NCBI GenBank assembly: GCA_022225965.2
Contig: JAKJXP020000012.1
Location: 372,001 to 436,000 of the forward strand
Length of the DNA stretch: 64,000 nt
Direction: 5' to 3'
DNA from: Diatrype stigma
Lineage: Eukaryota; Ascomycota; Sordariomycetes; Xylariales; Diatrypaceae
Below the pieces are notes generated by a model. It was not told the DNA's origin and did no database searches. It worked only from the letters and a program-made list of their open reading frames with translations. This document shows positions 46,701 to 58,567 of the stretch, one piece after another. Positions within the stretch are counted from its first letter, which is position 1. The number at the start of each line of letters is the position of its first letter. Both the position numbers and the translations under genes were made by a program.

Positions 46701-49045
46701 ATATTACTGATTGTTAAGAGTAAGATACTATTCACTTCTGGGAAGGGTATATTCGATTCCTAATAGCAAGGCATGGTCAACTCAACACTTTTGTCTTACT
46801 TTCCCGAATTGATCTTCGAGGGTCTAGAGCATCTTATCAAGTATATACTTTATTTCCTAACCTACTTATATATTCAGATCTTATCTAGGCTCAGTAGTGT
46901 CACCGAGTGCTCTGCTTGGATTCATATCTCGCTCAGGCTCCATATCACGTCACTGTACTTAAGGAACTACCCGGTGCCTTTTACGCAATCAACCCTGCAT
47001 GTAGTAATGTTGTCCGGGATAATTGGGTTAGCCCTTCCCTTCCCGGAAATTGTACAGATGGATAGGAAGTTCATAAATGTACCTGGTTCATGTATTAGCC
47101 GTCCGGTTGACGAAAACGGAATCAGCGACGAACTATTGATGTTGGAAAGGTCTACTCAGTAAGCAAGCTAACGAGTTTCAAGGGGATGAACCATCAGATC
47201 GCCATAGATCCTACCTGATCTTCGTCCACGCTTCAGCTCAGCTGGCTAAACCTAGGCTATCCAGCTAATAACGAATCAACTATTTAGACTTGTTGATCCT
47301 CTTCCTCCAACTCACCCCGGGCTACCCCGCTAGTTTAACTCTATTTGTATGACCGCCCGGCAGTGGTGTGGAGGTGAAAGATGACGTTCTTATAAGGGGG
47401 TATTATTCGTTACCAAGGTCTAGTTAGTGGGTATCTGGTTCTATAGGGGTCACCTATATCTATTTAGGATACTTGAGGGGTGTGCAATGCGAATTGAGTC
47501 AACACACGCGAGATAAATATGTTCAGTGCATCTCGTAGGTTACTTATCTGATGCATTCACATCCCGTAGGACTCTGGCAGTGTCTTGTCAGAGAATTACC
47601 CCTGATATAGTATGGTGGTGCATGGCGAAAGCTATGGCAATGATCACGGCGGTAGTAAGGGAACCTTTAGTTGCCCTCGTAGCCTCGTACAGTAAGACAA
47701 ACGTTCTCGGCATACTGAGCCTATATAATTGTGTATAACGACCAAGGCCAATAGAACTGCTTCCACATGGGGGTAATATGAACAAGTGAAAAAAACGTTG
47801 GGCTGGTTGCCGGGGGGCGGAGTCCCCTGTCAGGGTGGCTGGAGATCTTTCAGACCCATAGTTAACCGGAAACCGCGCTTCTGTCAGTTACTGTAGCGTT
47901 AAACATGGCGACCTATATCATCGCTTATGCGGCTGCCTGTTGCTGCGGCTAAACCCGCAGCCATACCGAGAATTCTTAACCTCAACCACAGGAGTTTCGA
48001 AGTTGATCAATCCAGAATCTTGACAAATTGAGCGGTGTCGTCTTCTGGGAAGCAAGGGATGATACGGGTTCTTTAATAGTTAGACATCATAGGAGGGGTT
48101 GACAGAGGCTATCTAGGAGAAGCTTGGTAATTCTGGTAATCATATGTTAGGATCATATGCTGGGCTCAAGGAAGTCTGGTCACTTTTAGTTACTTATCTT
48201 ATAAAAGTTTCATCAAGCGTTATGCTCAGCGCTTTATTATCTGTGAAGCAAAGAAACCCGTGTTATTGATTTCCGCGGCGTATTTATCTGAACCCCTCAT
48301 TAAACAATGCACCGGTTGGCCTCTCAGTCCATGTAGACAGAACACTCCTTGCTTTAAGTAGTCTAACTACTCCGTCCCGTAGGAATGGATTCCCCGTCTT
48401 ATTTCGTAAGAAAACCCCACCATAGCTGCCGGATCAGCAACCAGCTGCTTGACGATCCGGATTATGGGTACTGTGCACGGGCGTTATAGCACCGCTGAGG
48501 CCTGAGGGTCAGGGGATGCTCATAGTAGCTGCACATCATAAGATTCAATGTCCACGCGAGACCCCTGTCTAATTAATGAACGTGGGCGAGGACGTGACAA
48601 TGAAATACGGGTACTACAATGTATGTAGGCATTGCATTCCAGTTCGTCAGTGTTAAAGGGCCAACGCGCTCTCGAGTCTCGTAAGTAGCGGGAAAGACAT
48701 TCCTCGTTGCCTGCAGAAATGGTCCGAATCTGCTGGTGAGAGACATGCAGATCCGACACCTGACCTGAATATTCTTAGGCGTGTCCAATTCGGATTATCG
48801 CGTTGAACGTTTCACTTGTGTCGCAGTTCCGCCTACCAGTCATTGTTTCCAACTTCCAAGATACGGAGGCTGATAACCAAATAGCGGCCGTTGTAGGTAT
48901 CTAGGAACGCCAGTGGATACACAATGTATTGATAATACACGGTTAAAGAATATATACACTGACTTAGTAGCTGTACATCGTAATTATATGTTTGTAAGTA
49001 TTTTTTGGGTGCCCGGGCTCAAAGCCTTCTCTTCCCAAGGGGATG
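40730..49045. other. 8.3-kb gene-poor region
   Basis: The largest gene-free stretch. 41.3-43.5 kb contains GC-rich, skewed DNA with a T14 tract (42332-42345) and GT runs (43427-43457, 43783-43792). 44.8-48.9 kb is AT-richer with many stops. The longest isolated ATG frame is 46773-47162 (129 codons, hydrophobic first half, no recognised family); a 76-codon frame lies at 44816-45046. Neither has good gene evidence. No transposase or reverse-transcriptase fragments were recognised. Confidence 0.5.
46773..47162 (+). other. Isolated small ORF, 129 codons, doubtful
   Basis: ATG-started frame in an otherwise stop-rich region. The first 60 residues are hydrophobic and rich in Leu/Ile/Tyr, the remainder mixed. 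No recognised motif. It may be chance; listed because it is the longest frame in 8 kb. Confidence 0.15.
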
Positions 49046-50716
49046 TCACGGCGCCGGGGTGTTGGTTATGGTGATTACTTTCGTCTGGACGATCCCATGC
49101 TCCAGGTCATCTCCCCCAATTGCTCTGGGACTCCCCCAGACCCCGCTGTCAGCGGATATCTCGCCAGAACTCCCTGACTTGGTGTGCCCGCCGTGGCCGT
49201 GGTTTCCTTCGACGGTGAATTCATGCGGGACTTGCGCCGACTTGGAGAAGCTCCGCAGGAAAACGGCGTCGTCTTCGGCCTTGTCGCCGTATTTGTCGGC
49301 CCTTTTCGACAGCGAGCTGTCCGCTATCGTGCGGTACGACCTCCTATATCCCTTTCGGTACTGATTCGAGGCGTATGCGCTAGGTTTCGTGCTGTCACCC
49401 GCCCAGCTGGGTGCAACGTGGCGGGCGAAGGCTCGTAAGGTACACAGCGAGGGGCAGATGACTAGAAGTTGGATCTCGATAATCCTAGAACGAAGTTAGC
49501 TTCATGCTGGGTTCTCTCCCCGCTTGGTGACCACTACGGTGTACGTACGCCCAAACTGTCACACTCAAAGTTAGCAATGGCTCTATGATACAAGTTGGCG
49601 ATAAGATGGAGGGAGGTTAGAGGGATGCCCCGATATCCTGGTCGTCAAAAAGGTGAACCTGGACCATCGACTTACCAATAGTGTAACACATATCCCACGT
49701 TTGATCGGGTGAACTAAATGTCGGGGAAAATAATAAGACGAGTCGAATGATAGACGTTACAAAGGTGCTATACGGGGTTAGCATCATTCCGATCTGTATG
49801 AAAAGGGGCAGGGGTAACCAACGCCGAGCCGACAACAAAGACGAAGATCACACCAATCTTCTGGGGCGTTTTCATGTTCAGTTGGAGGATCAATGGGAAC
49901 GGTAGCCCGAGCATGACGAGGTCGGTTACGATGCCGAGAGATGCCGTCGCCTTGAACATCGATAATATATCGATGCAAGACCCTCCCGTGACAGTCAAAT
50001 CCCACGGTTTCCTGATGGGATTGCATGCGAATATGACTGCAAAGAAGAGAGCGATGCAATAGCTTCCCACAACAAAACCCGTCGTGTGGACAGACCACCT
50101 CCACCATTTCTGAGGCGACAGTTGGCGATAGTATAGTATGATAGACATCTTAGCGAATAGTGTCACGATGTTGAAGAACGCCGCTTGGATGGTAAACGCC
50201 TGGATAACCCGATCAGCCCATGTGATAACCAGTGCTGAGATCTTCCCTCTTCTTACTAACCTCGAGAAAGAAGGAGAACCGCTCGATTGGCATCTCCCAC
50301 GCGTGAACACCAACTGCTGGGATCGAAAACCACCCTATCTCAATAGGTCAGAACTTAGTAGCGCCGACTGGGCGATCCGGTGAAAATGACATACACAACG
50401 TTAGACTTTGGCATGTCATAGACATAAGCCACGCAATTAATAGACAGACTACATGATTCTCTTGCGTTAGCATGCTTCTCTCGCGCCTGCTGTATTGTTC
50501 GGGGTGGGGTGTTATACTCGTTGACGGATCTGAAAACCTCCTCTGCACCCACCATCTGACGTATAGATTCTGGCCGACGAAGAACAGCATAAGTACCATG
50601 CCTCCGACGTAGACTCCATGATACTGCTGGACATATTGCCTCTGAGGATTGTCGAAATCAACGACATAACCCTCAGGCGGTGGCATCACCACCGTGACGC
50701 CATTAACCACGGACAT
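49046..50716 (-). CDS. Pth11-like / rhodopsin-domain seven-helix membrane protein
   Basis: Seven exons: 50716..50518, 50448..50395, 50334..50261, 50199..49823, 49767..49676, 49555..49549 and 49484..49046 (413 aa). Every junction keeps frame. The helices appear in order: YVGGMVLMLFFVGQNLYV (TM1), ICLLIAWLMSMTCQSLTLW (TM2), the loop FSIPAVGVHAWEMPIERF, IQAAFFNIVTLFAKMSIIL (TM3), GSYCIALFFAVIFACNPIRK (TM4), MFKATASLGIVTDLVMLGLP (TM5), GVIFVFVVGSATFVTSIIRL (TM6) and IVWAIIEIQLLVICPSLCTL (TM7). The TM7 motif is completed by a 7-nt microexon. A 130-residue hydrophilic cytosolic tail with KA/EDD and Gly/His-rich stretches follows. No CFEM domain is present. This matches the fungal rhodopsin-domain (PF20684) family, whose Pth11 member senses surfaces in a plant pathogen; ligand and signalling partner are unknown here. 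Intron 1 (69 nt) is in frame without stops. Confidence 0.87.
49549..49555 (-). other. 7-nt microexon (codes V-W-A across junctions)
   Basis: Coding-strand TTTGGGC, flanked by GTGTGACAG on the 5' side and GTACGT on the 3' side. Both neighbouring introns (120 and 64 nt) have perfect GCTAAC branch sites. Skipping it, or reading through, shifts frame or hits TAG; including it gives IVWAIIEIQ, the expected seventh-helix motif. Confidence 0.8.
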
Positions 50717-52965
50717 CTTGCTCGGAACGACGCTCGCTCGTTTCTTGCCGGCCCAAGAACGATCAAGTCCAGCACGTAGTGGAGGAGCTGTGATGGGTTT
50801 AAAGGGGTGATATAAACGAGAGGATATTAGTCAGTCATCAACGGGCAGTAGGAGGGCGCTGCATCTTAAGCATATTTGATTAGGGTTTCTCTGCATACGT
50901 GGATGCAATGCAATCCTATTACTACCATTACTACAATGTGGCAAGCTGCTATATCCGGATAAGGTTCTGATCGTACACACCCGTCCTTCCTTCTGGCAGA
51001 CCTCAGACGCGGGACCGAATCATGTTGCATTGGAGGGTAGTATGCTGCCCTTTGCGACCTTACCCTACTGTTCCGGATTCTTATGCTCTGGAGAAGATCC
51101 TCAACATGCAGCGAATGGGACCGTCATACCAGGGTGGATACGAAGAGACGTTCACCGAGATGGAGGGTGCCGGCTAAGTCGCTGCTCGCTCCTTGTGAAC
51201 GATTGGAGGCAGGGGAGTTATAGGTTGTGGAGGGAAGGCTTCAGCTTAGGGGCTTCCTTAACCGTCGAGTGGCTGCGGGTAGGGGGCGGATCGACAGTGA
51301 CTAGACCAGGGTCTTCGATGGATATATTGCAGATACCCTGTATTAAGCCTCCAAAACGCCGTTTACCTACCTATATCAACAACTTATGTGCGGCGAACGG
51401 GATTTGTACGATGTATTTACTCGGAACGGTAGAGGTGACATTGCAGCTGAGCATACGTACCATGGCATATACCATATACCTAACATGGACGGCTTATAAT
51501 AGGCGGCGTAGATCCCCCATGTCTGCCCATGTGCCAATCCTGTGCATTGTGACAGCTTCGCCGGGATACCTGGATACTCGCAGCAACGAGCCCAGGTTTC
51601 CCCATGAAACTCAGGCCTCTTCGTGGCTTGTGTCCGGCAAGCACCGGCGATTTATCTGAAGGACAGGGAGGACATAAATAGTCAAGTAGTTTCGCGATCT
51701 TCCTCGGCACCTGAGCCCCTCCCCTTGTCTCCTGCTTATTCGAGGTATATAATATGGATCCCCAAGAGTGGATTGCGTGGCGCTAATAACCTCTATGCCT
51801 CCGCGAATCCCACATCCAGACTCCCCGTATTGGCGTCAGTGATAACGGCCGAGGAAACACCTCCACTACTTCCTTCTCGTTCGGAATATCTGGGGAGCTG
51901 CGAGCGAACTAGGTGTCTTCAGGCGTGTGTAATAAGAATCGAGCTGGGTATTATAACCAGCCATTCACAGGAAGTAGTCGCCCCTGAACATCCCCTCTTC
52001 GGTTTGCAATGCAGTTGCGGAGAACACCTTCCTATTCGGCAATCGATGACACGACGCTACACCAACGGGAAGTTCATAGCGATTCAGAAGGCTTACTGTG
52101 TAGAGTGGTAACCTTAAAACCAGGTCGGCCTCGCCTCAGGATCTAACGGTGCCATTGGGTTGCAACGGCTGCGACAAGCACACTCTCCCTCCCCCTCCAC
52201 CAGCTCCCGACTGACCAGAAGAGAGACCCCCTGAAATTCATGCCATTTAGAGCGTTGCCGGTATATCCATCGACACGCGTGCATTTCTGCATAGCCGTCG
52301 ATCAAGCACTCAGAAAGCACTCTGACCCCTCCCAGGTGCTCGTGAAATATTGACATGTTGTAGTTGACGCATTCCTGCCTCATTATGTAGCCTGGCTCCA
52401 TGATCAGTCGATCCAAGACGTGATACCAGAGCCGTCAGGGTGTAAGTCACACATAGGTTAGCCCCATAGATAGTCCGGGGTACCGGTAGTTATCTGCTAG
52501 TCGCGGTTGGCTCATCTTACCGGACAGCCTTAGGCCTATAGGAATGTTTGGTCAGTGCCTATCTAGAGCTGTTATGCAAGGGACGAAAATAGCTGGCGAT
52601 GAGCAATGTCGTTCGAATAACATCCATGTATATACGATCGGATCGATCAAAAAACCCGACGAAGGATGAATAAGGAGGGAACATACGAGAGGCGCTTACC
52701 GATAGCCCACGTGTGTAATTAGCTTACAAGTTACCAGTGAGCCGCACCGCATACGTGAACTGCATGTTGGTGCATAGTTCGATGTGTGGAGAAGTCAGGT
52801 CTTGGATGTTAGCACTCGGAGGCGTGCATAAGAACCATCAATCCCACCCTACCTACCCCGTAGTCTAGCTTCTAGTTCCACGGAGACGGGAGATTTTCTG
52901 TTGAGAGGCGGCACGTAATTCACTAGTAGTTCATGCTTATGTTCTAATTCCTATTCTACCTTAGT
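50717..52965. other. 2.2-kb intergenic region, divergent promoters
   Basis: Between the receptor (-) and FAD oxidase (+). Two overlapping plus-strand frames (51030-51659, 209 codons; 51623-52111, 162 codons) show no domain, have mixed low-quality composition and probably are not genes, though decayed coding sequence cannot be excluded. Confidence 0.45.
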
Positions 52966-54787
52966 ATGACTTCCACTACGGAGGCGGCTATCGCCAGCTT
53001 AAAGGAAGCCGGCCTTGGAGATGTCCTGCACCTCCCGGATTCCCAGACCTACAACGACCGGACGAACTCCTACTGGTCGCTGACGGCCCAGCTGAGGCCG
53101 TGGGCCATCGTCCAGCCGCGGACCACGGAGGAGGTCGCGAAGGCGCTGAAAGCGCTGGTCAACACTCCGGATGTCAAGTTCGCGGTCCGCAGGTTGGTGT
53201 TACCACGCAATAGGAGTTCCCGTTCCGTTTTCATCTCTTTCTCCTCCAACGCGGAAAGGCTGATAACTTGCATGTATACAGCGGCGGTCACATGGCCTGG
53301 GCGGGTGCCAATAATATCAACGATGGCGTGACCATCGACCTCGGTCTCATGACAAAGACCACGTACAACCCGGAGACGAAACTGGCATCCATTGAGCCTG
53401 GCGGCAGATGGACGGACGTCTACTCGGAAGTTGAGAGAAGTGAGCGGTTCCCTAACCAGGAGTATGACTTGGTCCAAGTAACTCGAATTGACTCTCGGGA
53501 AACCCCTTAGATGGCGTCATGGTCGCCGGTGGCCGCGAAGGCCTCGTAGGTGTGGGCGGGCTCCTGACCGGCGGCGGGAAGACATTCTATACTTGCCGGT
53601 ATGGATTTGCGTGCGGTAAGTCTTGATGCAACTTCACTCTCACGTGAGGCGTATCAGATGGCAGGCCTACACAACACAACTGGGATTATTCATGCCCCTG
53701 TGGAGGCACTGCAACCTATCAAGCGCTAACTATATGACACACATCTCCTTACTGATTGGCGATCTGCAGACCAGGTCGTAAATTACGAAGTAGTCCTGGC
53801 CGATGGCAGCGTCGTCGAGGCCAACGCCACGACCAACCCAGACCTCTTCCGGGTGCTAAAGGGGGGCGGCAACAACTTCGGGATCGTCACGCGATTCGAC
53901 ATGGCCACGTTTGAGGCCAAGAATATCTGGGACGGCAACCTGATCGTGGCTAAAGAGCAGATGGACGCGGTCATCGACGCCTTCGTCGACTTCACGGCCG
54001 CCCTCAAGGAGAAGCCAGACAGCCACGTCCTCGTTATGTGGACGTGGCTGCCCCAGTCGACCGACCCCTTCATCATGTTGGTGTTGACCCACCTCGACGG
54101 CGTCGAGAACGCGCCGTCGCTGGAAAAGTTCACGTCCATCCCCGGCCAGAAGACCATGCAGGTGACCTCGCTGGCCAAGAAGGTGGCTTCTTTCCTGGTG
54201 CCGTCAGGCAAGCAGTAAGTTGCGGTGTTTCTTTTCTTGTTTTGTTTTCCCGCTTTTCCTTCCATACTTTTCTGACCACCCCTGATAGGGACACCTGGTT
54301 CACGCTCACCTACAAGCTCGACGCGCGGATCGTCAAGAAGACGGCGGACGTGTTCGAGAAGATGGGCGAGAAGCTGCGGGGCCTGATCCCGGCGGGGGAC
54401 TTCTACATCTCGCTGGTGCTGCAGCCGCTGCCGACGACGTTCGGGGCGCACTCGGCGGCGCGGGGCGGCAACATGTTCGGCCTGGACCGCATCGCCGACG
54501 ACTGCGTGCTGCTGGTGGCGGCGGTGGAGGTCGCGACCCCGGAGATCTCCGAGACCATCGGGTTCCCCGCGCTCCGGGACGCCATCGCCGAGATCGAGGC
54601 CTACGCCGAGTCCGTCGCCGGCAACGTCGGCTTCCGCTACCTCAACTACTGCGACGGCTCCCAGGACCCCTTCGCCACCTACGGCGCCGACAACATCCGC
54701 AAGATGAAGGACGCCGCCGCCAAGTACGACCCCACCGGCGTCTTCCAGACGCGGGTCCCAGGCGGCTTCAAGATCTCCAAGGTCTAA
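52966..54787 (+). CDS. FAD-linked oxidoreductase, BBE-like
   Basis: Five exons: 52966..53192, 53282..53439, 53511..53615, 53770..54214 and 54289..54787 (477 aa), all phases consistent. The N-terminal FAD-binding (PP-loop) domain starts with PWAIVQPRTTEEVAKALKAL. The first splice forms SGGHMAWAGANN, whose His79 sits where the 8-alpha-linked FAD histidine lies in berberine-bridge/VAO-type enzymes. VAGGREGLVGVGGLLTGGG and RYGFACDQVVNYEVVLADGS follow, the usual pyrophosphate-binding block and start of the lobe end. No Cys occupies the second covalent-FAD site, so linkage would be single. The C-terminal substrate domain ends in the berberine-like motif YGADNIRKMKDAAAKYDPTG, GVFQTRVPGGFK. No secretion signal is seen. 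Substrate unknown; such enzymes oxidise alcohols, sugars or secondary metabolites. Confidence 0.9.
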
Positions 54788-56736
54788 TGAAAGGAGGCAG
54801 TGGGGTGGATAACATGATGTATATTGCGCTGCCTATCAGCGGTGATATGAAAGTCTGGGGGTTTAGCTATCTCCTGAACCTGCCTAGTATCTAATATAAA
54901 AACCAGCAAATTCAATTTGAATATGTAACTATTTGAAGATGAGTGCGTCGTAAAGGTAGTAGATACATCCTTCATCCCATATTCTCACACTTCACTGGGC
55001 GCTGGTGTTATGATAGTGTAGCTTTGTGATCTGTTTCTCCCCCATGATCATAAGATCATGATCACGATTCGCCGCACTGAGTGACCCCTTGCATTCGGAA
55101 AGGGGTGTATCCATTATCATCGATTCATTGCTCGGTGTTCTGCTCAAGGATCCCCGCTGGCCCGGTAGCAGTGCATGTGACTCTTAAGATGTAGGCTGCA
55201 TAAATATGTAGTAACGCATGCAAGAACGGGCCAAGCAGACTTTATTTCCGGTGAACCACAGGGTAGAAGCAATGGATGGGAGCAGGATCCATCTGATGCG
55301 ACGTAACCGATTGGATTGACGAGTTATGCAGTTCGACGTTCCATCGGAGTCATCACTGAGCACATGGATAAGGGGTTTCCAGTGCAACGCTGTTTTGGTT
55401 TCAATGTGAAACTGGATTTGGACAGTGTATGATGCTTTGCATAACACCTGGCTTTATGGTTTCCAGTACTGCCATGAGGTTTGAGTGGTATCAGAGCCAG
55501 AATGAAGCGTTGGCGCTTCATTAGGGATGCATTGTCTTGGTCTGACTGGGATGTAGTGACTGCCAATTTCTCTGGGTTTTGCCCTTGTATGATGTGATGA
55601 CTGCGGTCGAAGCAGCGTCTTTCGACTTTCCTGTTCAAGTTTCCCCAAACGCGTTGCAGTCCCTTTCCCTCTATACCCTGCTGCCTTCTTGCTGATGTTC
55701 TTGACAAAACTACCCTCGTCCATTCCAAGCAGACCTCGCATGAACACGCCCAATAGATGTTCTCATAAGATCACCTGCCAATCACAAGCCAGTTTTTAGA
55801 ATCGAGGTTTGCGATACATAGAGCTTTCTCGAACACCTGGCTGAAGATGCTGCCAGGCAGCCGCAGGATAATTCGTCCCATAGCGCCCGCAAAACAAGGG
55901 ATAGGGGAAACAAGAAGTCGAGGGGGAAAATACGATCAAAATACCCAAGGCCATGCGAAGATGCCCACTGTTAGTAGAGCAGCTTTGATTTTATATCGCG
56001 ATGAACCTATCTGAATAGTATACAGGTACATAGGTAGATTCAAGAAAGCGTTATATCTGAAATTTTAATGCGGATTGAGCATATAGTCGGCTCCAAGCCT
56101 CATTGAGGGTGAAGCTGACATACAGCATCGTTTGATCGGGTCGGAGTCATACCGGAGTCCCCACTACGGAGTATATCGTCATACGGCGTGCAGCCGAAAA
56201 AAGGAGAGCACTGCAGGTAGTTCAAGCAGATCACAGCTTCATGACATAAAATTAAGTACGCAGGACTATACTTCATATCGGATTCTTACTACCACTAAAG
56301 CACGCCAACTCAAACGAAGAACACCAATTAAAACCAATATTTGAATCGAAGACTTACACACGGGGTTTCCGGGGACCGTGAGACACCCTTGACTTCCTAC
56401 TAAGTAGGTATAGTGGTCCTCGCAAAACCTTCGATACTCAATCCAGCTTCTCAAGCCGGTATCATCGCGAGCTTCGGCAGTTGCACGCACACCCGATCGC
56501 CACGTGGTAGTTAGCAGGGACTTCTGTCGTAGCTATAGCCCATATATGCAGGCTTATGCAGCAGGTAGCCCGACTCCGATCCCCGGATCTCCACAGCGGG
56601 GCACCTATACGGCTACGTACGGCTCGCGTCAGGTACTAAAGGTTCACCGGAGCCGCTACATGTATATACTATACTATACTGTCAACTCCATCCTTTGCGC
56701 GAACTGTCTCGGTCTCTCTGTAGATACTATATCATA
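54788..56736. other. Intergenic, same-strand spacer
   Basis: 1.9 kb between the two oxidase genes. Minus-strand frames at 55184-55753 (up to 134 codons) overlap one another and are featureless. AT-rich; a TATACTATACTATAC stretch at 56663-56677 lies about 60-75 bp before the D-amino-acid-oxidase start and may be its core promoter. Confidence 0.45.
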
Positions 56737-58130
56737 ATGCCGAATATAGTGGTAATCGGGTACGTGGACTCTGACACGCCTCCCGCCTTGGGAGGATAGC
56801 AACGTTAACGGGCTGTCTTCTCACCTAGAGCCGGAGTGTCGGGGTTGACCTCGGCGTACCTCCTATCGAAGCGCAAGGAGAACAACATAACCGTCGTCGC
56901 GAAGCACATGCCCGGCGACTATGACATCGAGTATGCTTCACCGTGGGCGGGTGCGAACGTGTTGCCGTATGTGAATACCTCCGCCCCTTTCCTCAATCTC
57001 ACCCGTTTTCGAGTGTCCGTATAGGTACAGCACACCATGCAAGTTCAAATACTTACCAGCCAAACCCAGCATGTCTACCAAAGAGACTAGCCGTTGGGAG
57101 CGCCAGACGTGGCCGGAACTGAAGAGGCTCGCGGTCGAGGTCCCAGAAGCTGGCATTCATTTACAAAGTAAGTGAAGTTGAGAAACGAGGATTCGACCCA
57201 TGCCGTACCCACCATCTCCACAGACAAGAAATTAAAGAAAGGAGAAGAGAACCCGGACTGATCAGATATCCTCTCTCCCCCCTCACGACAGAAAGCCGCG
57301 TGCTCCGGCGTGAGAAGGACCTGCCCCGGCTGCGAGCCGCCGGGTCGTACTTCGACGCGCTGTTCGGCGAGGACCCGTGGTACCGGGAGCTGTTCTCGGA
57401 CTTCCGGGAGCTGGGCGCGGACGAGCTGCCGGCCGGGATCGCGTCGGGGTGCGAGTTCGGCTCGGTCTGCATCAACACGATGCTGTACCTGCCGTGGCTG
57501 GTGGGCCAGTGCCGCGCGAACGGCGTCGCGTTCCGGCGCGGGCAGGTCGCCCACGTCGCCGACGCCGCCGGGCTGCTGAGCAGCCCCCAGCACTACGACG
57601 CGGGCCAGAAGGCCGACGTCGTGATCAACACGACGGGCCTCCTGGCGTCGCGGCTCGGCGGCGTGGCCGACGCCGCCGTCCACCCGCTGCGCGGCCAGGT
57701 CGTCGTCGTGCGCAACGAGGCGCCCTACATGCTGACCGTGTCGGGCACCGACGACGCCGCCGACGAGATGTGCTACGCGATGACGCGGGCGGCGGGCGGC
57801 GGCACCGTGCTCGGCGGCTCGGCCCAGCGCGGCCAGTGGGAGAGCCAGCCCGACGCCAACCTGGCCGTGCGCATCATGCGGCGCGCCGTCGCGCTGCTGC
57901 CCGAGCTGGTGCCGGCCGGCGCGGGCATCGGGGGCCTGGACATCGTCCGCCACGGCGTCGGCCTGAGGCCCGCTCGCGATGGCGGCGTGCGCCTCGAGAA
58001 GGAGCGCGTCGCTGGGGCTTGGGTCGTTCATAATTATGGACATGCGGGCTGGGGGTACCAGGGGTCGTATGGCTGTGCTGAGCGTGTTGTCGAGCTTGTT
58101 GACGAGATCCTGAGCCAGCCGAAGCTATAG
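56737..58130 (+). CDS. D-amino-acid oxidase
   Basis: Four exons: 56737..56759 (23 nt), 56829..56966, 57025..57167 and 57292..58130 (380 aa). The first splice builds the dinucleotide-binding motif VVIGAGVSGLTS (G8-x-G10-x-x-G13). SPWAGAN follows, then the DAO block WERQTWPELKRLAVEVPEAG and a large GC-rich fourth exon carrying SVCINTMLYLPWLV and HPLRGQVVVVRN (active-site region). The C-terminal DAO signature is HNYGHAGWGYQGSYGCAERV. The enzyme would deaminate D-amino acids to keto acids with ammonia and H2O2, normally in peroxisomes. The last three residues are PKL, close to but not the canonical PTS1 SKL. The second junction (GTATGT..TATAG) has the weakest support; the inserted YSTPCKFKYLPAKPS segment might be trimmed by another splice choice. 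Confidence 0.9.
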
Positions 58131-58567
58131 GTTTAATAGTCAATAAATAGGGGGCTGTATAAACATGTCGAGACTGAACTGACCAGATGGTCTGATTGTC
58201 AATAGGGAATTGAAGAGTGTTTGCCTTGCATTCTGCGGCTGCTGGCCTGTCACTATACCCTATCAGTTTGAAACGGACGATCTAATTGTGATTCCAATAA
58301 AAGTTGTACTTTTCATTGGGAACCGAACCTATAATTATTGCAGGCCATTATCACATATTCATATTGCTACAAGCCAAACCATTTTGAACAAGTCCAATCC
58401 AGCCTTCCGTTTCACCCGCAGCATCCAATCCAAAAAAGCAAGCCGAGATTGTAATCAAGACAAGGTCCCTTCCACCTCAGTTTACTACTCATTTCTTCTT
58501 TCCGCTTCTTCCCTTCCTTCCAACCTTCGCGATTCAGACCAACAAACACTTGACATAATGCGTAAAC
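58131..58567. other. Convergent spacer, no gene
   Basis: Between the 3' ends of the D-amino-acid oxidase (+) and the MFS gene (-). AT-rich, no coding features. Confidence 0.5.

Noticed and set aside
51030..52111. Two overlapping ORFs (209 and 162 codons) as a possible gene
   Set aside because: No family resemblance, poor composition, no consistent splice model joining them; kept only as a note in the intergenic entry.
57087..58043. 318-codon minus-strand frame over the D-amino-acid oxidase
   Set aside because: Antisense shadow caused by strong GC3 bias; the plus strand has the DAO signature and consistent splicing.
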